Source: an uncultured Chitinophagaceae bacterium
Lineage (GTDB): Bacteria > Bacteroidota > Bacteroidia > Chitinophagales > Chitinophagaceae
Assembly (NCBI GenBank): GCA_936908745.1
Contig: CAKZFX010000013.1
Span: forward strand, 186,001-250,000
DNA: 64,000 nt
Reading direction: 5' to 3'
The notes under the pieces were generated by a model that did no database searches, had not been told where the DNA came from, and saw only the letters and a list, made by a program, of their open reading frames with translations. Each line of letters opens with the position of its first letter. The stretch's first letter is position 1. The translations under genes and the position numbers were made by a program. Positions 32,511 through 41,030 of this stretch are shown here, one piece after another.

Positions 32511-35357
32511 ATGAAAAAATTTATTCTGCTATTTTTATTGGCTTTCACTATAAGCCTGGCAGGTTTTTCACAGGCGCCCGGTATATTTAATTACCAGGGT
32601 GTGGCCCGCAACTCGGTGGGTAACGTATTAATCAATCAAAACATTACTTTACGTCTTTCCATACATGATGGTACAGCAACAGGTCCTGTTGTTTATTCAG
32701 AAACAAGGGCGATGACAACAAACCCTTTTGGTTTGTTCAATGCACAAGTGGGCAGCGCAGGCGCCACATCGGTAACAGGAACGATTGCGGGTGTAAACTG
32801 GGCCGTGGGTAATAAATATATCCAGGTGGAAATAGATCCTGCCGGTGGTTCTTCCTTTATCAATATAGGAACGGCGCAACTGGCATCAGTGCCTTATTCG
32901 ATTTTTGCACAAACGGCCGGCGATATCGTTTTGCCGTTTACGAAATCACAGGCATCTGCTTCTACCTTGTTTGGCCTGACAAACACAGGTACAGGCGGAG
33001 CAGGTTCTTTTTCTATCAACAATGCCGCTAATGGTTCTGATGCGTTGAGCGCCGCTACCAACGGAACAGGCTGGGCAGGTTCTTTCACAAGCACCAATGC
33101 CACTACAAGAGCGTTGAGAACTGTGGGTGGTTTGCGTTTCACGGGCATTGGTGAAGCAAACAACCGGATTCTTTCTTCAGATGCTACCGGCAATGCAACA
33201 TGGAAAGATGCTTCAAGCATTGGCATTGTTACAGGTACAGGAACAATAGACAGGGTACCCAAATGGACACCTGCGGGAACTAATTTGGGCGATTCAAGAA
33301 TCGAAGACCGTACAGGTACAGCACCTATTGGTATTAATACACCGGCAGGTTATACGTATACTTCCGTTCAACCAGGTATTGAAATGACGACTTCTGTAGC
33401 TACTGCACAGACAAGGATCGTATTAAGAGACCAGAGCGATGGTGGTGATGTGATAGGTATTGTTGACGGACGTACTTCACCAACAGCAGCACTTTCTGCT
33501 ATGCAGTTGGGAACACTTACCAACCACCCGATTACATTTTTCAGCAATAATAATGTAGTAGGTCGCTGGAGCCCGGCAGGTAATTTAGGTATTGCCACAG
33601 CAGCCGGTGTGGATCCGACTGCACGCCTGCAAATAGCCAACGCAACTACCGGAACAAGCAGCTTCTTGCTGAACCAGACCGATGCAGCGAATGGTACAGT
33701 TGCTATGGGACTTTCAAAAACATTTGTGAGCGGAAATGTGGTTCGTTCATTATTAGGTGCTGCTCCTTCCACTTCAATTGCTACTGCGGGTTCTGTATAT
33801 GGTGAATCAAATACAGGATTGGGTGTGATCGGCGTCAGCGGTTCACAAAATGGTGTATATGGTTTATCAACCGGAACATTAGGTGGTACAGTGGGTGTAA
33901 ATACAGGTAGTGGTAATGGATTGTGGGGCGTAAATACAGGTACCGGTCGTGCAGCATTACTTGAGATGTCAAATGCGGCAAGTACCAGTGCAAGTATGAC
34001 CTTAAATGCAAATCATATCGGGGCAGGTATTGAAGTAAACCTTACTAATCCAGGCAGCGGTGCAAGAGGTGTAGATGTTAATCATGGTGGCGTAGGACCG
34101 GGTGTGTTTGCTACTTCAGCAGGTAATGCTGTTTGGGGTATCACTACTTCTATCAGTTCGGCGGGTGTGATCGGTGATAACACATTTGGTGAAGCAGTAG
34201 TTGGCCGCAACCGTGGTGGTAATGGTGTAGGCGCTGTGGTAGGCCGTAACGACAGCACCGGTTATGGTGTTCGTGGTTTCAATACAAAAAATGGTATCGG
34301 TGTACTTGGACAAGCAGGTATCAGCGGTGGCACAGGCCGTGGCGGACGTTTTGAAAACGTAAATGCTGCCAATACAAGTAATACAGTAGAAGTTGAAACA
34401 AACGGTATCGGTAGCGGTATCCTTGTTGAGCTGACTAATAATGCAAACGGTGCAAGAGGTATTGATGTGAATCAGAATGGTGTTGGACCTGGTGTATTCG
34501 CTGTTTCTCGTGGTGGTAACGCTGTTTGGGGTATCACTTCTTCTATTAGCGCAGCAGGTGTGATCGGAGATAATACGTTTGGCGAAGCCGTAGTAGGTCG
34601 CAACCGTGGTGGTAATGGTGTAGGTGCGGTAGTAGGTCGTAATGACAGCACCGGTTATGGTGTTCGTGGTTTCAATACAAAAGATGGTATTGGTGTACTG
34701 GGCCAGGCTGGTATCAGTGGTGGTACAGGTATCGGCGGCCGTTTTGAAAACGTAAATGCTGCTAACTCTACACCGGTATTGCAAGCTGCAGGTAATGGTA
34801 CAGGTGCAACTTTATTAGTGTCTAATGCCAATGCAGGTGCGATTGATCTTGCTGTATTCCAGAAAGGTGGTGTTGGTAATGTAGCACGTATTGATGCAAC
34901 AGGAAGAGGTTTCTTTAACGGTGGTACACAAACCGGTGGTGCGGATATCGCTGAAGCATTTGATGTGGAAGGCAGCACAACTGAATATGAGCCGGGTGAT
35001 GTATTAGCTATTTCAACTAACAGCGACAGGGCCGTTACTAAATCTTCTGAACCATACAGCACATTGGTGGTGGGTGTATATGCTACTAAGCCGGGTGTTT
35101 TATTGACAGAAGAAAATGTTGACAGCAAACTGGAAGGTAAAGTGCCAATGGGTGTTGTGGGTGTAATTCCTACAAAAGTTTGCCTCGAAGGTGGCGCTAT
35201 TAAAAGAGGTGATATGCTGGTTACATCTTCTATCAGCGGCGTGGCTATGAAAGCTGATCCTGCCAAAGTACAGGTAGGCCAGGTGATCGGTAAAGCTTTA
35301 CAAGATTACAATGCCACTTCAGTTGGTAAAATCAATGTATTAGTTAGCATTAAATAA
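32511..35357 (+). CDS. Large secreted repeat protein, tail-fibre-like
   Basis: A 948-residue exported protein (signal about 1-20, ending LAGFSQ). Residues about 20-130 form a beta domain seen at the start of many Bacteroidota surface proteins (FNYQGVARNSVGNVLINQNI). The middle (about 300-770) is Gly/Asn/Thr-rich with short V-G-x-N turns, and contains two nearly identical segments 130 residues apart. The C-terminal 150 residues (GADIAEAFDVEGSTTEYEPGD onward) resemble the ends of phage-tail-fibre or peptidase-G2-type proteins. It has no type IX sorting domain. The likely role is surface fibre or adhesin (inference). Confidence 0.7.
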   Translation: MKKFILLFLLAFTISLAGFSQAPGIFNYQGVARNSVGNVLINQNITLRLSIHDGTATGPVVYSETRAMTTNPFGLFNAQVGSAGATSVTGTIAGVNWAVGNKYIQVEIDPAGGSSFINIGTAQLASVPYSIFAQTAGDIVLPFTKSQASASTLFGLTNTGTGGAGSFSINNAANGSDALSAATNGTGWAGSFTSTNATTRALRTVGGLRFTGIGEANNRILSSDATGNATWKDASSIGIVTGTGTIDRVPKWTPAGTNLGDSRIEDRTGTAPIGINTPAGYTYTSVQPGIEMTTSVATAQTRIVLRDQSDGGDVIGIVDGRTSPTAALSAMQLGTLTNHPITFFSNNNVVGRWSPAGNLGIATAAGVDPTARLQIANATTGTSSFLLNQTDAANGTVAMGLSKTFVSGNVVRSLLGAAPSTSIATAGSVYGESNTGLGVIGVSGSQNGVYGLSTGTLGGTVGVNTGSGNGLWGVNTGTGRAALLEMSNAASTSASMTLNANHIGAGIEVNLTNPGSGARGVDVNHGGVGPGVFATSAGNAVWGITTSISSAGVIGDNTFGEAVVGRNRGGNGVGAVVGRNDSTGYGVRGFNTKNGIGVLGQAGISGGTGRGGRFENVNAANTSNTVEVETNGIGSGILVELTNNANGARGIDVNQNGVGPGVFAVSRGGNAVWGITSSISAAGVIGDNTFGEAVVGRNRGGNGVGAVVGRNDSTGYGVRGFNTKDGIGVLGQAGISGGTGIGGRFENVNAANSTPVLQAAGNGTGATLLVSNANAGAIDLAVFQKGGVGNVARIDATGRGFFNGGTQTGGADIAEAFDVEGSTTEYEPGDVLAISTNSDRAVTKSSEPYSTLVVGVYATKPGVLLTEENVDSKLEGKVPMGVVGVIPTKVCLEGGAIKRGDMLVTSSISGVAMKADPAKVQVGQVIGKALQDYNATSVGKINVLVSIK
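34059..34764 (+). repeat. Two-copy in-frame tandem repeat in the 948-residue protein
   Basis: Copies at 34059-34371 and 34449-34764, offset 390 to 393 bp. The protein units are almost identical (e.g. VIGDNTFGEAVVGRNRGGNG, VGAVVGRNDSTGYGVRGFNT), with one inserted residue in copy 2, but the DNA differs at many third codon positions. Confidence 0.85.
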
Positions 35358-35381
35358 AAAATGAAATTTAAAATAGTAACA

Positions 35382-35753
35382 ATGAAAAAAGTATTAAAAA
35401 TATCATCGCTTGTCATCACAGCTTGCTTTTTTGCTGTAACGGCTGATGCGCAACTGGCGAGCAGTTCACCTGCATTGACTACGGCTCAACTCGAAGCTTT
35501 AAAAGCTCCTTCCGCACGTACAACTGCACCTGCGCCCACTACACAGACGGCTTCCTCTTCTAAGTCTGCAACGGTGGAAGCGGTAAGAAAAGATGTGAAA
35601 GCTACAGAAGCTAAAGCGTCTGATGAAGCAGCCGGCGTAAAATTGGCTCCAACGATTGAGGCAAAACCTGCTGCAGAAGCGCCAAAATTGCCAGCTACAT
35701 CTACAGATGGGCAGCCTGCACAGCCTGCTGAAAAGCAAACTAAAAGCAACTAA
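35382..35753 (+). CDS. Small exported Ala/Thr/Lys-rich protein
   Basis: An exported protein of 123 residues from ATG 35382 (signal KKVLKISSLVITACFFAVTA, mature from about 24). The in-frame ATG at 35361, 3 bp after the previous stop, would add seven residues ahead of the signal. The mature part is low-complexity: Ala, Thr, Pro, Ser and Lys make up most of it, with segments such as TTAPAPTTQTASSSKSA and AKPAAEAPKLPATSTDGQPA. No domain is recognised. It is probably an unstructured or coiled surface linker. It ends a three-gene run of exported proteins, with a strong terminator. Confidence 0.65.
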   Translation: MKKVLKISSLVITACFFAVTADAQLASSSPALTTAQLEALKAPSARTTAPAPTTQTASSSKSATVEAVRKDVKATEAKASDEAAGVKLAPTIEAKPAAEAPKLPATSTDGQPAQPAEKQTKSN

Positions 35754-35790
35754 AACAAGTATAGCTTATCCCTATATAAGCAGCAACGGA

Positions 35791-35818
35791 AAGAAGGCCT
35801 GCGGGCCTTCTTTTTTTT
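35791..35818 (+). terminator. Strong terminator after secreted-protein cluster
   Basis: AAGAAGGCC (35791-35799) pairs with GGCCTTCTT (35804-35812), loop TGCG, then TTTTTT. Confidence 0.92.
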
Positions 35819-35828
35819 GAACAAAACG

Positions 35829-35857
35829 TTGCAGGAGTTACCTGCGTCTTAACTTTA
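35829..35857 (+). promoter_or_regulatory. Possible promoter of DUF1800 operon
   Basis: TTG (35829-35831), 18 nt, then TAACTTTA (35850-35857), one mismatch at the last base. The start point would be about 10 nt before the ATG. Confidence 0.4.
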
Positions 35858-35869
35858 GAGAAGTCAACT

Positions 35870-37480
35870 ATGGATGCAGAAAAGGACATAGCAGAACCTG
35901 TCACCGCCTCTCCGCTAATACAGTACAAAGGAGCGTGGACGGATAATGAAGTCATTCATTTGCTCAAACGCACTATGTTTGGGGCAAAGCAGACCGATGT
36001 CGATTACTTTTCAAAAAAAACATTAACAACAACTGTTGATGAACTGCTGAATCCTTCTGCGTTTTCTCCAGCCTCATTACCCGTCAATGACTATGATCAG
36101 TTCGCTTTGTCAGGTGTACGCCTGTGGGAAACATGGGTAAACGCACCGTACCGCGAAGATGATGATGGCTATCGCATACAATCCTTTCGCAAATGGAGCA
36201 TGGGTGTATTGATAAAACAGGACAGGGGCATCCGTGAAAAATTAGCGCTTTGCTGGCACAATCATTTTGCCACGCAAACAAATATTGGTCACAGTGAATT
36301 GATCTGGGAGCATCATGCCTTGTTGCGTCAACTGGCATTGGGTAACTTTAAAACCCTTGTCAAAAAAGTGACACTGGATGCGCATATGTTGCGCTACCTG
36401 AATGGTGATCAGAATACAAGCGCTGCGCCCAATGAAAATTATGCCCGTGAGTTGCAGGAACTGTTTTGCATCGGTAAAGGGCCGCAATCAAAATATACGG
36501 AAGAAGATGTGCGGCAGGCCGCTAAAATACTGACAGGCTGGAAAGTTGATTACGCCAATCGTAAAAGCTATTTCAAAGCAGACGAACACGATGGGAACGA
36601 TAAAAAATTCTCTGCATTCTATAAGCATACAGTTATTAAAGGCCATACAGGTGAAAAGGCGGGAGAGGAGGAACTGGATGCATTGCTGAATATGTTATTT
36701 GCTAACGAAGAAGCTTCTTTATTTATCTGCCGGAAAATTTATCGCTGGTTTGTTTACTATGAGATAGATGAAAAAACGGAAAAAGAAGTGATACAACCAC
36801 TGGCGGCTCTATTCAGGAAAAATAATTACGAGATCAGGCCTGTTTTAAAAGCACTATTTACCAGCCAGCATTTTTTTGATAAAAAGAACAGCGGTGGCAT
36901 GGTAAAAAGCCCGCTTGATTTTTGTATCGGTCTGCATCGTGAGCTGGAAGTGGATTCAGCGCCGGAGCAAAGCTACTCAGCCAATTATAGTATGTATAAT
37001 TTCCTGGTTGACTTTTGTGCCGAAATGGGGCAGGTTTATGCGGATCCGCCCAATGTGGCAGGCTGGCCGGCATACTACCAAATTCCCGGTTACTATCGTT
37101 TATGGATCAATAGCTCCACTTACCCTAAACGCAACGAGTTTGGGAGCATCATGGTGAAATATGGTTACAACCGTGAAGGCTACTTTTTTGTGGCGGATAT
37201 TTTACGATTTGTAAGAGGGCTAAAAAATCCTGCTGATCCTGATTTGCTGATTGATCAAACCCTGGAATTGCTTTATCGAATTCCTGTATCACAAACGGCT
37301 AAACAAGAGTTGAAAAAATCAATCCTGCTGACAGGTCAGTCACAGGATCATTACTGGACAGAAGCATGGGATGACTATATAAAAAATCCAACGAATGAAG
37401 TGAAGAAGAGCATTGTGGCCACCCGTTTAAAAAACCTTTTCAGTTTTATTGTTAACTCACCGGAATATCAACTGTCATGA
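35870..37480 (+). CDS. DUF1800 protein
   Basis: A 536-residue member of the DUF1800 family. The opening has HLLKRTMFGAKQTDVDYF (about 29-46), and the centre LALCWHNHFATQ, LLRQLALGNFKTLVKKVT and NENYARELQELFCIGKG (about 190-206), all typical. No signal peptide is evident at the chosen start, although partner proteins are exported. Function is unknown. The family is nearly always followed by DUF1501, as here (4-bp gap). The role as a pair in surface or secreted-polymer processing is only a guess. Confidence 0.88.
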   Translation: MDAEKDIAEPVTASPLIQYKGAWTDNEVIHLLKRTMFGAKQTDVDYFSKKTLTTTVDELLNPSAFSPASLPVNDYDQFALSGVRLWETWVNAPYREDDDGYRIQSFRKWSMGVLIKQDRGIREKLALCWHNHFATQTNIGHSELIWEHHALLRQLALGNFKTLVKKVTLDAHMLRYLNGDQNTSAAPNENYARELQELFCIGKGPQSKYTEEDVRQAAKILTGWKVDYANRKSYFKADEHDGNDKKFSAFYKHTVIKGHTGEKAGEEELDALLNMLFANEEASLFICRKIYRWFVYYEIDEKTEKEVIQPLAALFRKNNYEIRPVLKALFTSQHFFDKKNSGGMVKSPLDFCIGLHRELEVDSAPEQSYSANYSMYNFLVDFCAEMGQVYADPPNVAGWPAYYQIPGYYRLWINSSTYPKRNEFGSIMVKYGYNREGYFFVADILRFVRGLKNPADPDLLIDQTLELLYRIPVSQTAKQELKKSILLTGQSQDHYWTEAWDDYIKNPTNEVKKSIVATRLKNLFSFIVNSPEYQLS

Positions 37481-37484
37481 TCGG

Positions 37485-38765
37485 ATGAAACGCAAACAAT
37501 TTATAAAAAATGCTGCCGCCTTTTCCCTGCCATTTGTTTTAAATGGCTTGGGTGTACGTGTATTTGGCAGGGAGAGCGTTATCAATTCGATGCTGCCTTT
37601 TGCTTCGCCGGATTCGGACCGTATACTGGTGATGATCCAGTTATTTGGTGGCAATGATGGATTGAATACGATCATTCCATTGGATCAATATGACAACTAT
37701 TTTAAAGTAAGGGAGAAGATTGCCATCGAAGAAAAGAAAATATTGTCTTTAAATGGCATTACGCATTCGGGTTTTCACCCTGCGTTAGCTGGTTTACAGC
37801 AACTCTATAACGATAAACAATTGAGTGTTTTGCAATCAGTCGGTTATGCCAATCCCGATTTCTCGCACTTCCGTTCTTCTGATATCTGGATGTCGGGTTC
37901 GGCTTCTTCTCAATCGTTAAATACCGGCTGGACAGGTCGTTTGCTGGACAATGCTTTCCCGGCTTACCCGGCTGGCTATCCCAATTCATCTTCGCCCGAT
38001 CCGCTGGCGATACAAATCGGGTTAGCTTCTTCACTTGTTTTTCAAGGGCCGAAAATCCCGATGTCGCTGAACATTGCGGACCCGGATAAAAACTTTGATC
38101 TTGTGAATGGGTTTACAGATGCTGCACCATCCACACATGGCGGCGATGAATTGAAATTTATCCGGTTGATAGCAGAGCAGGTGACTTCGTACTCGCAGGT
38201 AATTAAAGCAGCCGCTTATAATGTAAAAAGCCAGTCTGGCTATCCTGCGAATAATCCATTAGCGCAACAATTAAAAACAGTGGCCCGCCTGGTCAAAGGA
38301 GGTTTGAAAACAAGGTTTTACTTAGTAAGCCTTGATGGTTTTGATACACATGGCGAACAGGCCGTGGCGGGTGATACTACGAAAGGACGGCATGCAGACC
38401 TGTTACAATTTACCGGCGATGCTATCAAAGCCTTCCAGGATGATCTGGAATTTTTAGGTATCAGCGAAAAAGTGGCCGGCATGACTTTTTCTGAATTTGG
38501 AAGAAGGATTGCGGCCAATGAAAGCATGGGCACCGACCATGGCGCTGCGGCACCTTTATTTGTATTTGGTAAAAAAGTAAAGGGTGGTTTTATCGGGGAA
38601 AACCCGGTTGTGCCTGAAAAGGTTGGCGTGGAAGAAAACCTGCCGATGAAAATTGATTTTCGTTCTGTGTATGCTGCGTTGCTGCGTGACTGGATGGGTG
38701 TTCCCGAATCGCTTATCAGCAGCCTGCTTTTCAAAGATGAAAAGCCATTGCAATTGTTTACATAA
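37485..38765 (+). CDS. DUF1501 protein
   Basis: A 426-residue DUF1501 protein, related in fold to the alkaline-phosphatase/sulfatase superfamily. It opens with MKRKQFIKNAAAFSLPFVLN, an export-type signal of Tat-like shape but with RK in place of RR. Conserved patches are VMIQLFGGNDGLNTIIPLDQ (about 43-62), FSHFRSSDIWMSG (about 126-138), DGFDTHGEQ and FGRRIAANESMGTDHGAAAP. The start ATG 37485 follows the DUF1800 stop by 4 bp; a 12-codon upstream extension from 37449 would overlap that gene and is not favoured. Activity is undetermined. Confidence 0.88.
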   Translation: MKRKQFIKNAAAFSLPFVLNGLGVRVFGRESVINSMLPFASPDSDRILVMIQLFGGNDGLNTIIPLDQYDNYFKVREKIAIEEKKILSLNGITHSGFHPALAGLQQLYNDKQLSVLQSVGYANPDFSHFRSSDIWMSGSASSQSLNTGWTGRLLDNAFPAYPAGYPNSSSPDPLAIQIGLASSLVFQGPKIPMSLNIADPDKNFDLVNGFTDAAPSTHGGDELKFIRLIAEQVTSYSQVIKAAAYNVKSQSGYPANNPLAQQLKTVARLVKGGLKTRFYLVSLDGFDTHGEQAVAGDTTKGRHADLLQFTGDAIKAFQDDLEFLGISEKVAGMTFSEFGRRIAANESMGTDHGAAAPLFVFGKKVKGGFIGENPVVPEKVGVEENLPMKIDFRSVYAALLRDWMGVPESLISSLLFKDEKPLQLFT

Positions 38766-38773
38766 TTTGCAGC

Positions 38774-39709
38774 ATGCTCCGTTTTCCTCTTTTACTGTTT
38801 GCACAGGTATTTTGCTTCTCCGTTGCCTATTCACAGCAGGATTCACTGGACAATGAACGCCTGTCAAAAATGGTAAGCCTTTCTGAAGTGGTGATGCGTT
38901 CTGACCTGAATGTGCCTGCATTTATCAAACGGGTAAAAGAAGACACTACTTTCTACAAAGCCTTTAAAACATTACATGTTATCGGCTACACTTCGTTGAA
39001 TGATATACGGGTTACGGATAAAAACGGCGGCCTCAAAGCTTCATTGTCAGGCAAAACAAAACAATATCGTTCGGCTAACTGCCGTAGTATGCAACAACTG
39101 GAAGAACAAACAACCGGCGACTTTTACAGCAGTAAAGGGAATTATAACTATTACACGGCCGATCTGTATGCCGCCTTATTTTTTACCAAAGACACGGTTT
39201 GTGGTGAAACCAATATTGTAAAAGGCACTGACTTCAGTGTACGGTCGAAAAAAGGAATCTCGAAGCATAAAGAGCAACTTAAAATGCTGTTTTTTAATCC
39301 CGGTAAAAAAATACCCGGCATTCCCTTCATAGGAGACAAGATTGACATTTTTGACCCCACCCGTGCAAAGTATTATGACTTTGCTATTGATCAAACGATG
39401 TATGAAAACCAGGCCTGCTATGTGTTTTCTATAAAAGCTAAAGAAGACCTGGGCGGTAAAAAAGATAAGATCGTTATCGACCAGATGACAACATGGTTCA
39501 ATGCCAAAACAATGGAAGTGATGGCCCGCAACTATGATATGAGCTACAATGCCGGTGCTTACGACTTTGATGTGCACATGGAAGTCGAACTGACAAAATT
39601 CGGTCAGCATCTTGTTCCCAAAACGCTGCGCTACAAAGGAAACTGGGATGTAATTTTCAAAAAGAGGGAGCGGGGTTCTTTTACGGCGACTTTGTTCAAC
39701 TTTGAGTAG
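38774..39709 (+). CDS. Exported protein of unknown function in DUF1800/1501 operon
   Basis: A 311-residue exported protein (signal about 1-20, ending FSVAYSQ). It begins 8 bp after the DUF1501 stop, so it is the third gene of that operon. The middle has alternating strand patterns (YYDFAIDQTMYENQACYVFS, DQMTTWFNAKTMEVMARNYD) that resemble the outer-membrane-lipoprotein-sorting (LolA-like) half-barrel style, but I cannot confirm the family. Two early cysteines and no catalytic motif are seen. The function remains open. Confidence 0.6.
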   Translation: MLRFPLLLFAQVFCFSVAYSQQDSLDNERLSKMVSLSEVVMRSDLNVPAFIKRVKEDTTFYKAFKTLHVIGYTSLNDIRVTDKNGGLKASLSGKTKQYRSANCRSMQQLEEQTTGDFYSSKGNYNYYTADLYAALFFTKDTVCGETNIVKGTDFSVRSKKGISKHKEQLKMLFFNPGKKIPGIPFIGDKIDIFDPTRAKYYDFAIDQTMYENQACYVFSIKAKEDLGGKKDKIVIDQMTTWFNAKTMEVMARNYDMSYNAGAYDFDVHMEVELTKFGQHLVPKTLRYKGNWDVIFKKRERGSFTATLFNFE

Positions 39710-39724
39710 CGTATAACCCACGAA

Positions 39725-39900
39725 TCGTCCCTACGGGACGAGGGCTGCTTCCGACGGTCGCTGTTTTAATCATGAAAACGTCCCTACGGAACGAACAGTA
39801 TCTCTGTACATTATTCTGTATATCTGCGACACATTCTTTCAGGATGTTATCCACGATTTGCTCCTACGGGACGAATTGCCCATTGCCAATTGACCATTCA
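39725..39900. repeat. CGTCCCTACGGGACG intergenic repeats
   Basis: Three imperfect copies: CGTCCCTACGGGACG (near 39726), CGTCCCTACGGAACG (near 39779) and GCTCCTACGGGACGA (near 39860). Each has the self-complementary core CCCtaCGGG or a variant. A caattgcc / ccattcacaattcactcc phrase follows up to the rluD end. No gene is seen. Confidence 0.7.
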
Positions 39901-39911
39901 CAATTCACTCC

Positions 39912-40976
39912 TCACTCTTGCCTGTTCCCAGTTGTTGAAACATACTTCCTCCATTTCTCCACCACTTCGCTGATATCTGCCGGCAGATCAGTATCGAAAA
40001 ACATGTCTTTCCCCGTTACAGGATGAACAAAGCCGAGTGTTTTAGCATGCAAGGCTTGTCGTTTGCAAATCGCAAAACAATTATCAACAAACTGTTTGTA
40101 CTTGCTGTACACCGTTCCTTTTACAATTTTATCACCGCCATAAAAATCATCATTGAATAAAGGATGTCCAAGGTACTTCATGTGCACACGTATCTGGTGA
40201 GTACGGCCTGTTTCTAAAATACATTCAACCAATGTTACATAACCAAAACGTTCGATCACTTTATAATGTGTCGTTGCATCTTTACCATGATCGCCTTCAG
40301 GATAGGCTTCAAATAGCTTGCGGAAACGCTGGTGACGTCCCACATGCGCCACAATCGTGCCTTCGTCTTCTTTCAGATCACCCCAGACCAGTGCAATGTA
40401 CTTGCGGCTGATCGTGTGGTCAAAAAACTGTTTGGCCAGCTGACGCATCGCGATATCTGTTTTGGCCAGTACCAATAAACCACTTGTGTTTTTATCAATA
40501 CGGTGTACCAATCCAAAACGGGGTAAGGTTTCTTCCGTTACCGCCGGGTTAGTTTGTTGCTGGTACCATGCCACGCCGTTTAATAATGTACCTGAATAGT
40601 TGCCGCTGCCGGGATGTACCACCATGCCTGCCGGTTTATTCACCAGCATCAGGTCACTGTCCTCGTACACAATATTGAGCGGCATTTCTTCCGGCACTAC
40701 GTCTGTGTCTTCCGGGCTCATATCGGAATAAATAACGATCTCATCCAGCGGCTTCACCTTATAATTGGGCCGGATAGCTTTACCATTCACCAGCACCATA
40801 CCCGCATTGATCGCCTGTTGCAGCTTATTTCTTGTGGCCCTTTCGATACGGTTGGCCAAAAACTTGTCGATCCGCAACGGTTCCTGGCCGTTGTCGATCT
40901 TAAAATTAAACCGCTCGTACAGTTCGTCGCTGTTGTCCTGTATATCCGGGTTTTCCTGTTCTAATTTTTCCGCCAT
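39912..40976 (-). CDS. rluD: RluD-type 23S rRNA pseudouridine synthase
   Basis: A pseudouridine synthase of the RsuA/RluA family. It has an N-terminal S4 RNA-binding domain (PLRIDKFLANRIERATRNKL, about 34-53) and a catalytic domain with the signature HRIDKNTSGLLVLAKT, whose Asp is the catalytic residue. The length of 354 residues is normal for RluD, which modifies helix 69 of 23S rRNA; the exact target is inferred. The start is ATG 40976, since the alternative in-frame TTG (40985) falls inside the -7 box. It is divergent from lipB, with a 54-bp gap. Confidence 0.88.
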   Translation of the reverse strand: MAEKLEQENPDIQDNSDELYERFNFKIDNGQEPLRIDKFLANRIERATRNKLQQAINAGMVLVNGKAIRPNYKVKPLDEIVIYSDMSPEDTDVVPEEMPLNIVYEDSDLMLVNKPAGMVVHPGSGNYSGTLLNGVAWYQQQTNPAVTEETLPRFGLVHRIDKNTSGLLVLAKTDIAMRQLAKQFFDHTISRKYIALVWGDLKEDEGTIVAHVGRHQRFRKLFEAYPEGDHGKDATTHYKVIERFGYVTLVECILETGRTHQIRVHMKYLGHPLFNDDFYGGDKIVKGTVYSKYKQFVDNCFAICKRQALHAKTLGFVHPVTGKDMFFDTDLPADISEVVEKWRKYVSTTGNRQE

Positions 40977-40982
40977 AGCCTG

Positions 40983-40990
40983 CAAAGGTA
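40983..40990 (-). promoter_or_regulatory. -7 box abutting rluD start
   Basis: The minus strand reads TACCTTTG, six bases, then the ATG at 40976. This is the same spacing as at mutS. Confidence 0.55.
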
Positions 40991-41009
40991 ATGGTTGAAC
41001 TTTTGTTGA

Positions 41010-41017
41010 TAAATTTG
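41010..41017 (+). promoter_or_regulatory. -7 box for lipB
   Basis: TAAATTTG, ending 13 nt before the lipB ATG. It lies only 19 bp from the rluD -7 box on the other strand, so the two promoters are back to back. Confidence 0.5.
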
Positions 41018-41030
41018 TGTTTTATTATTT

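Noticed and set aside
34116..35266. Long minus-strand ORFs over the 948-residue repeat protein
   Set aside because: They arise from its repetitive, stop-poor codons and have no signal peptide or domain.
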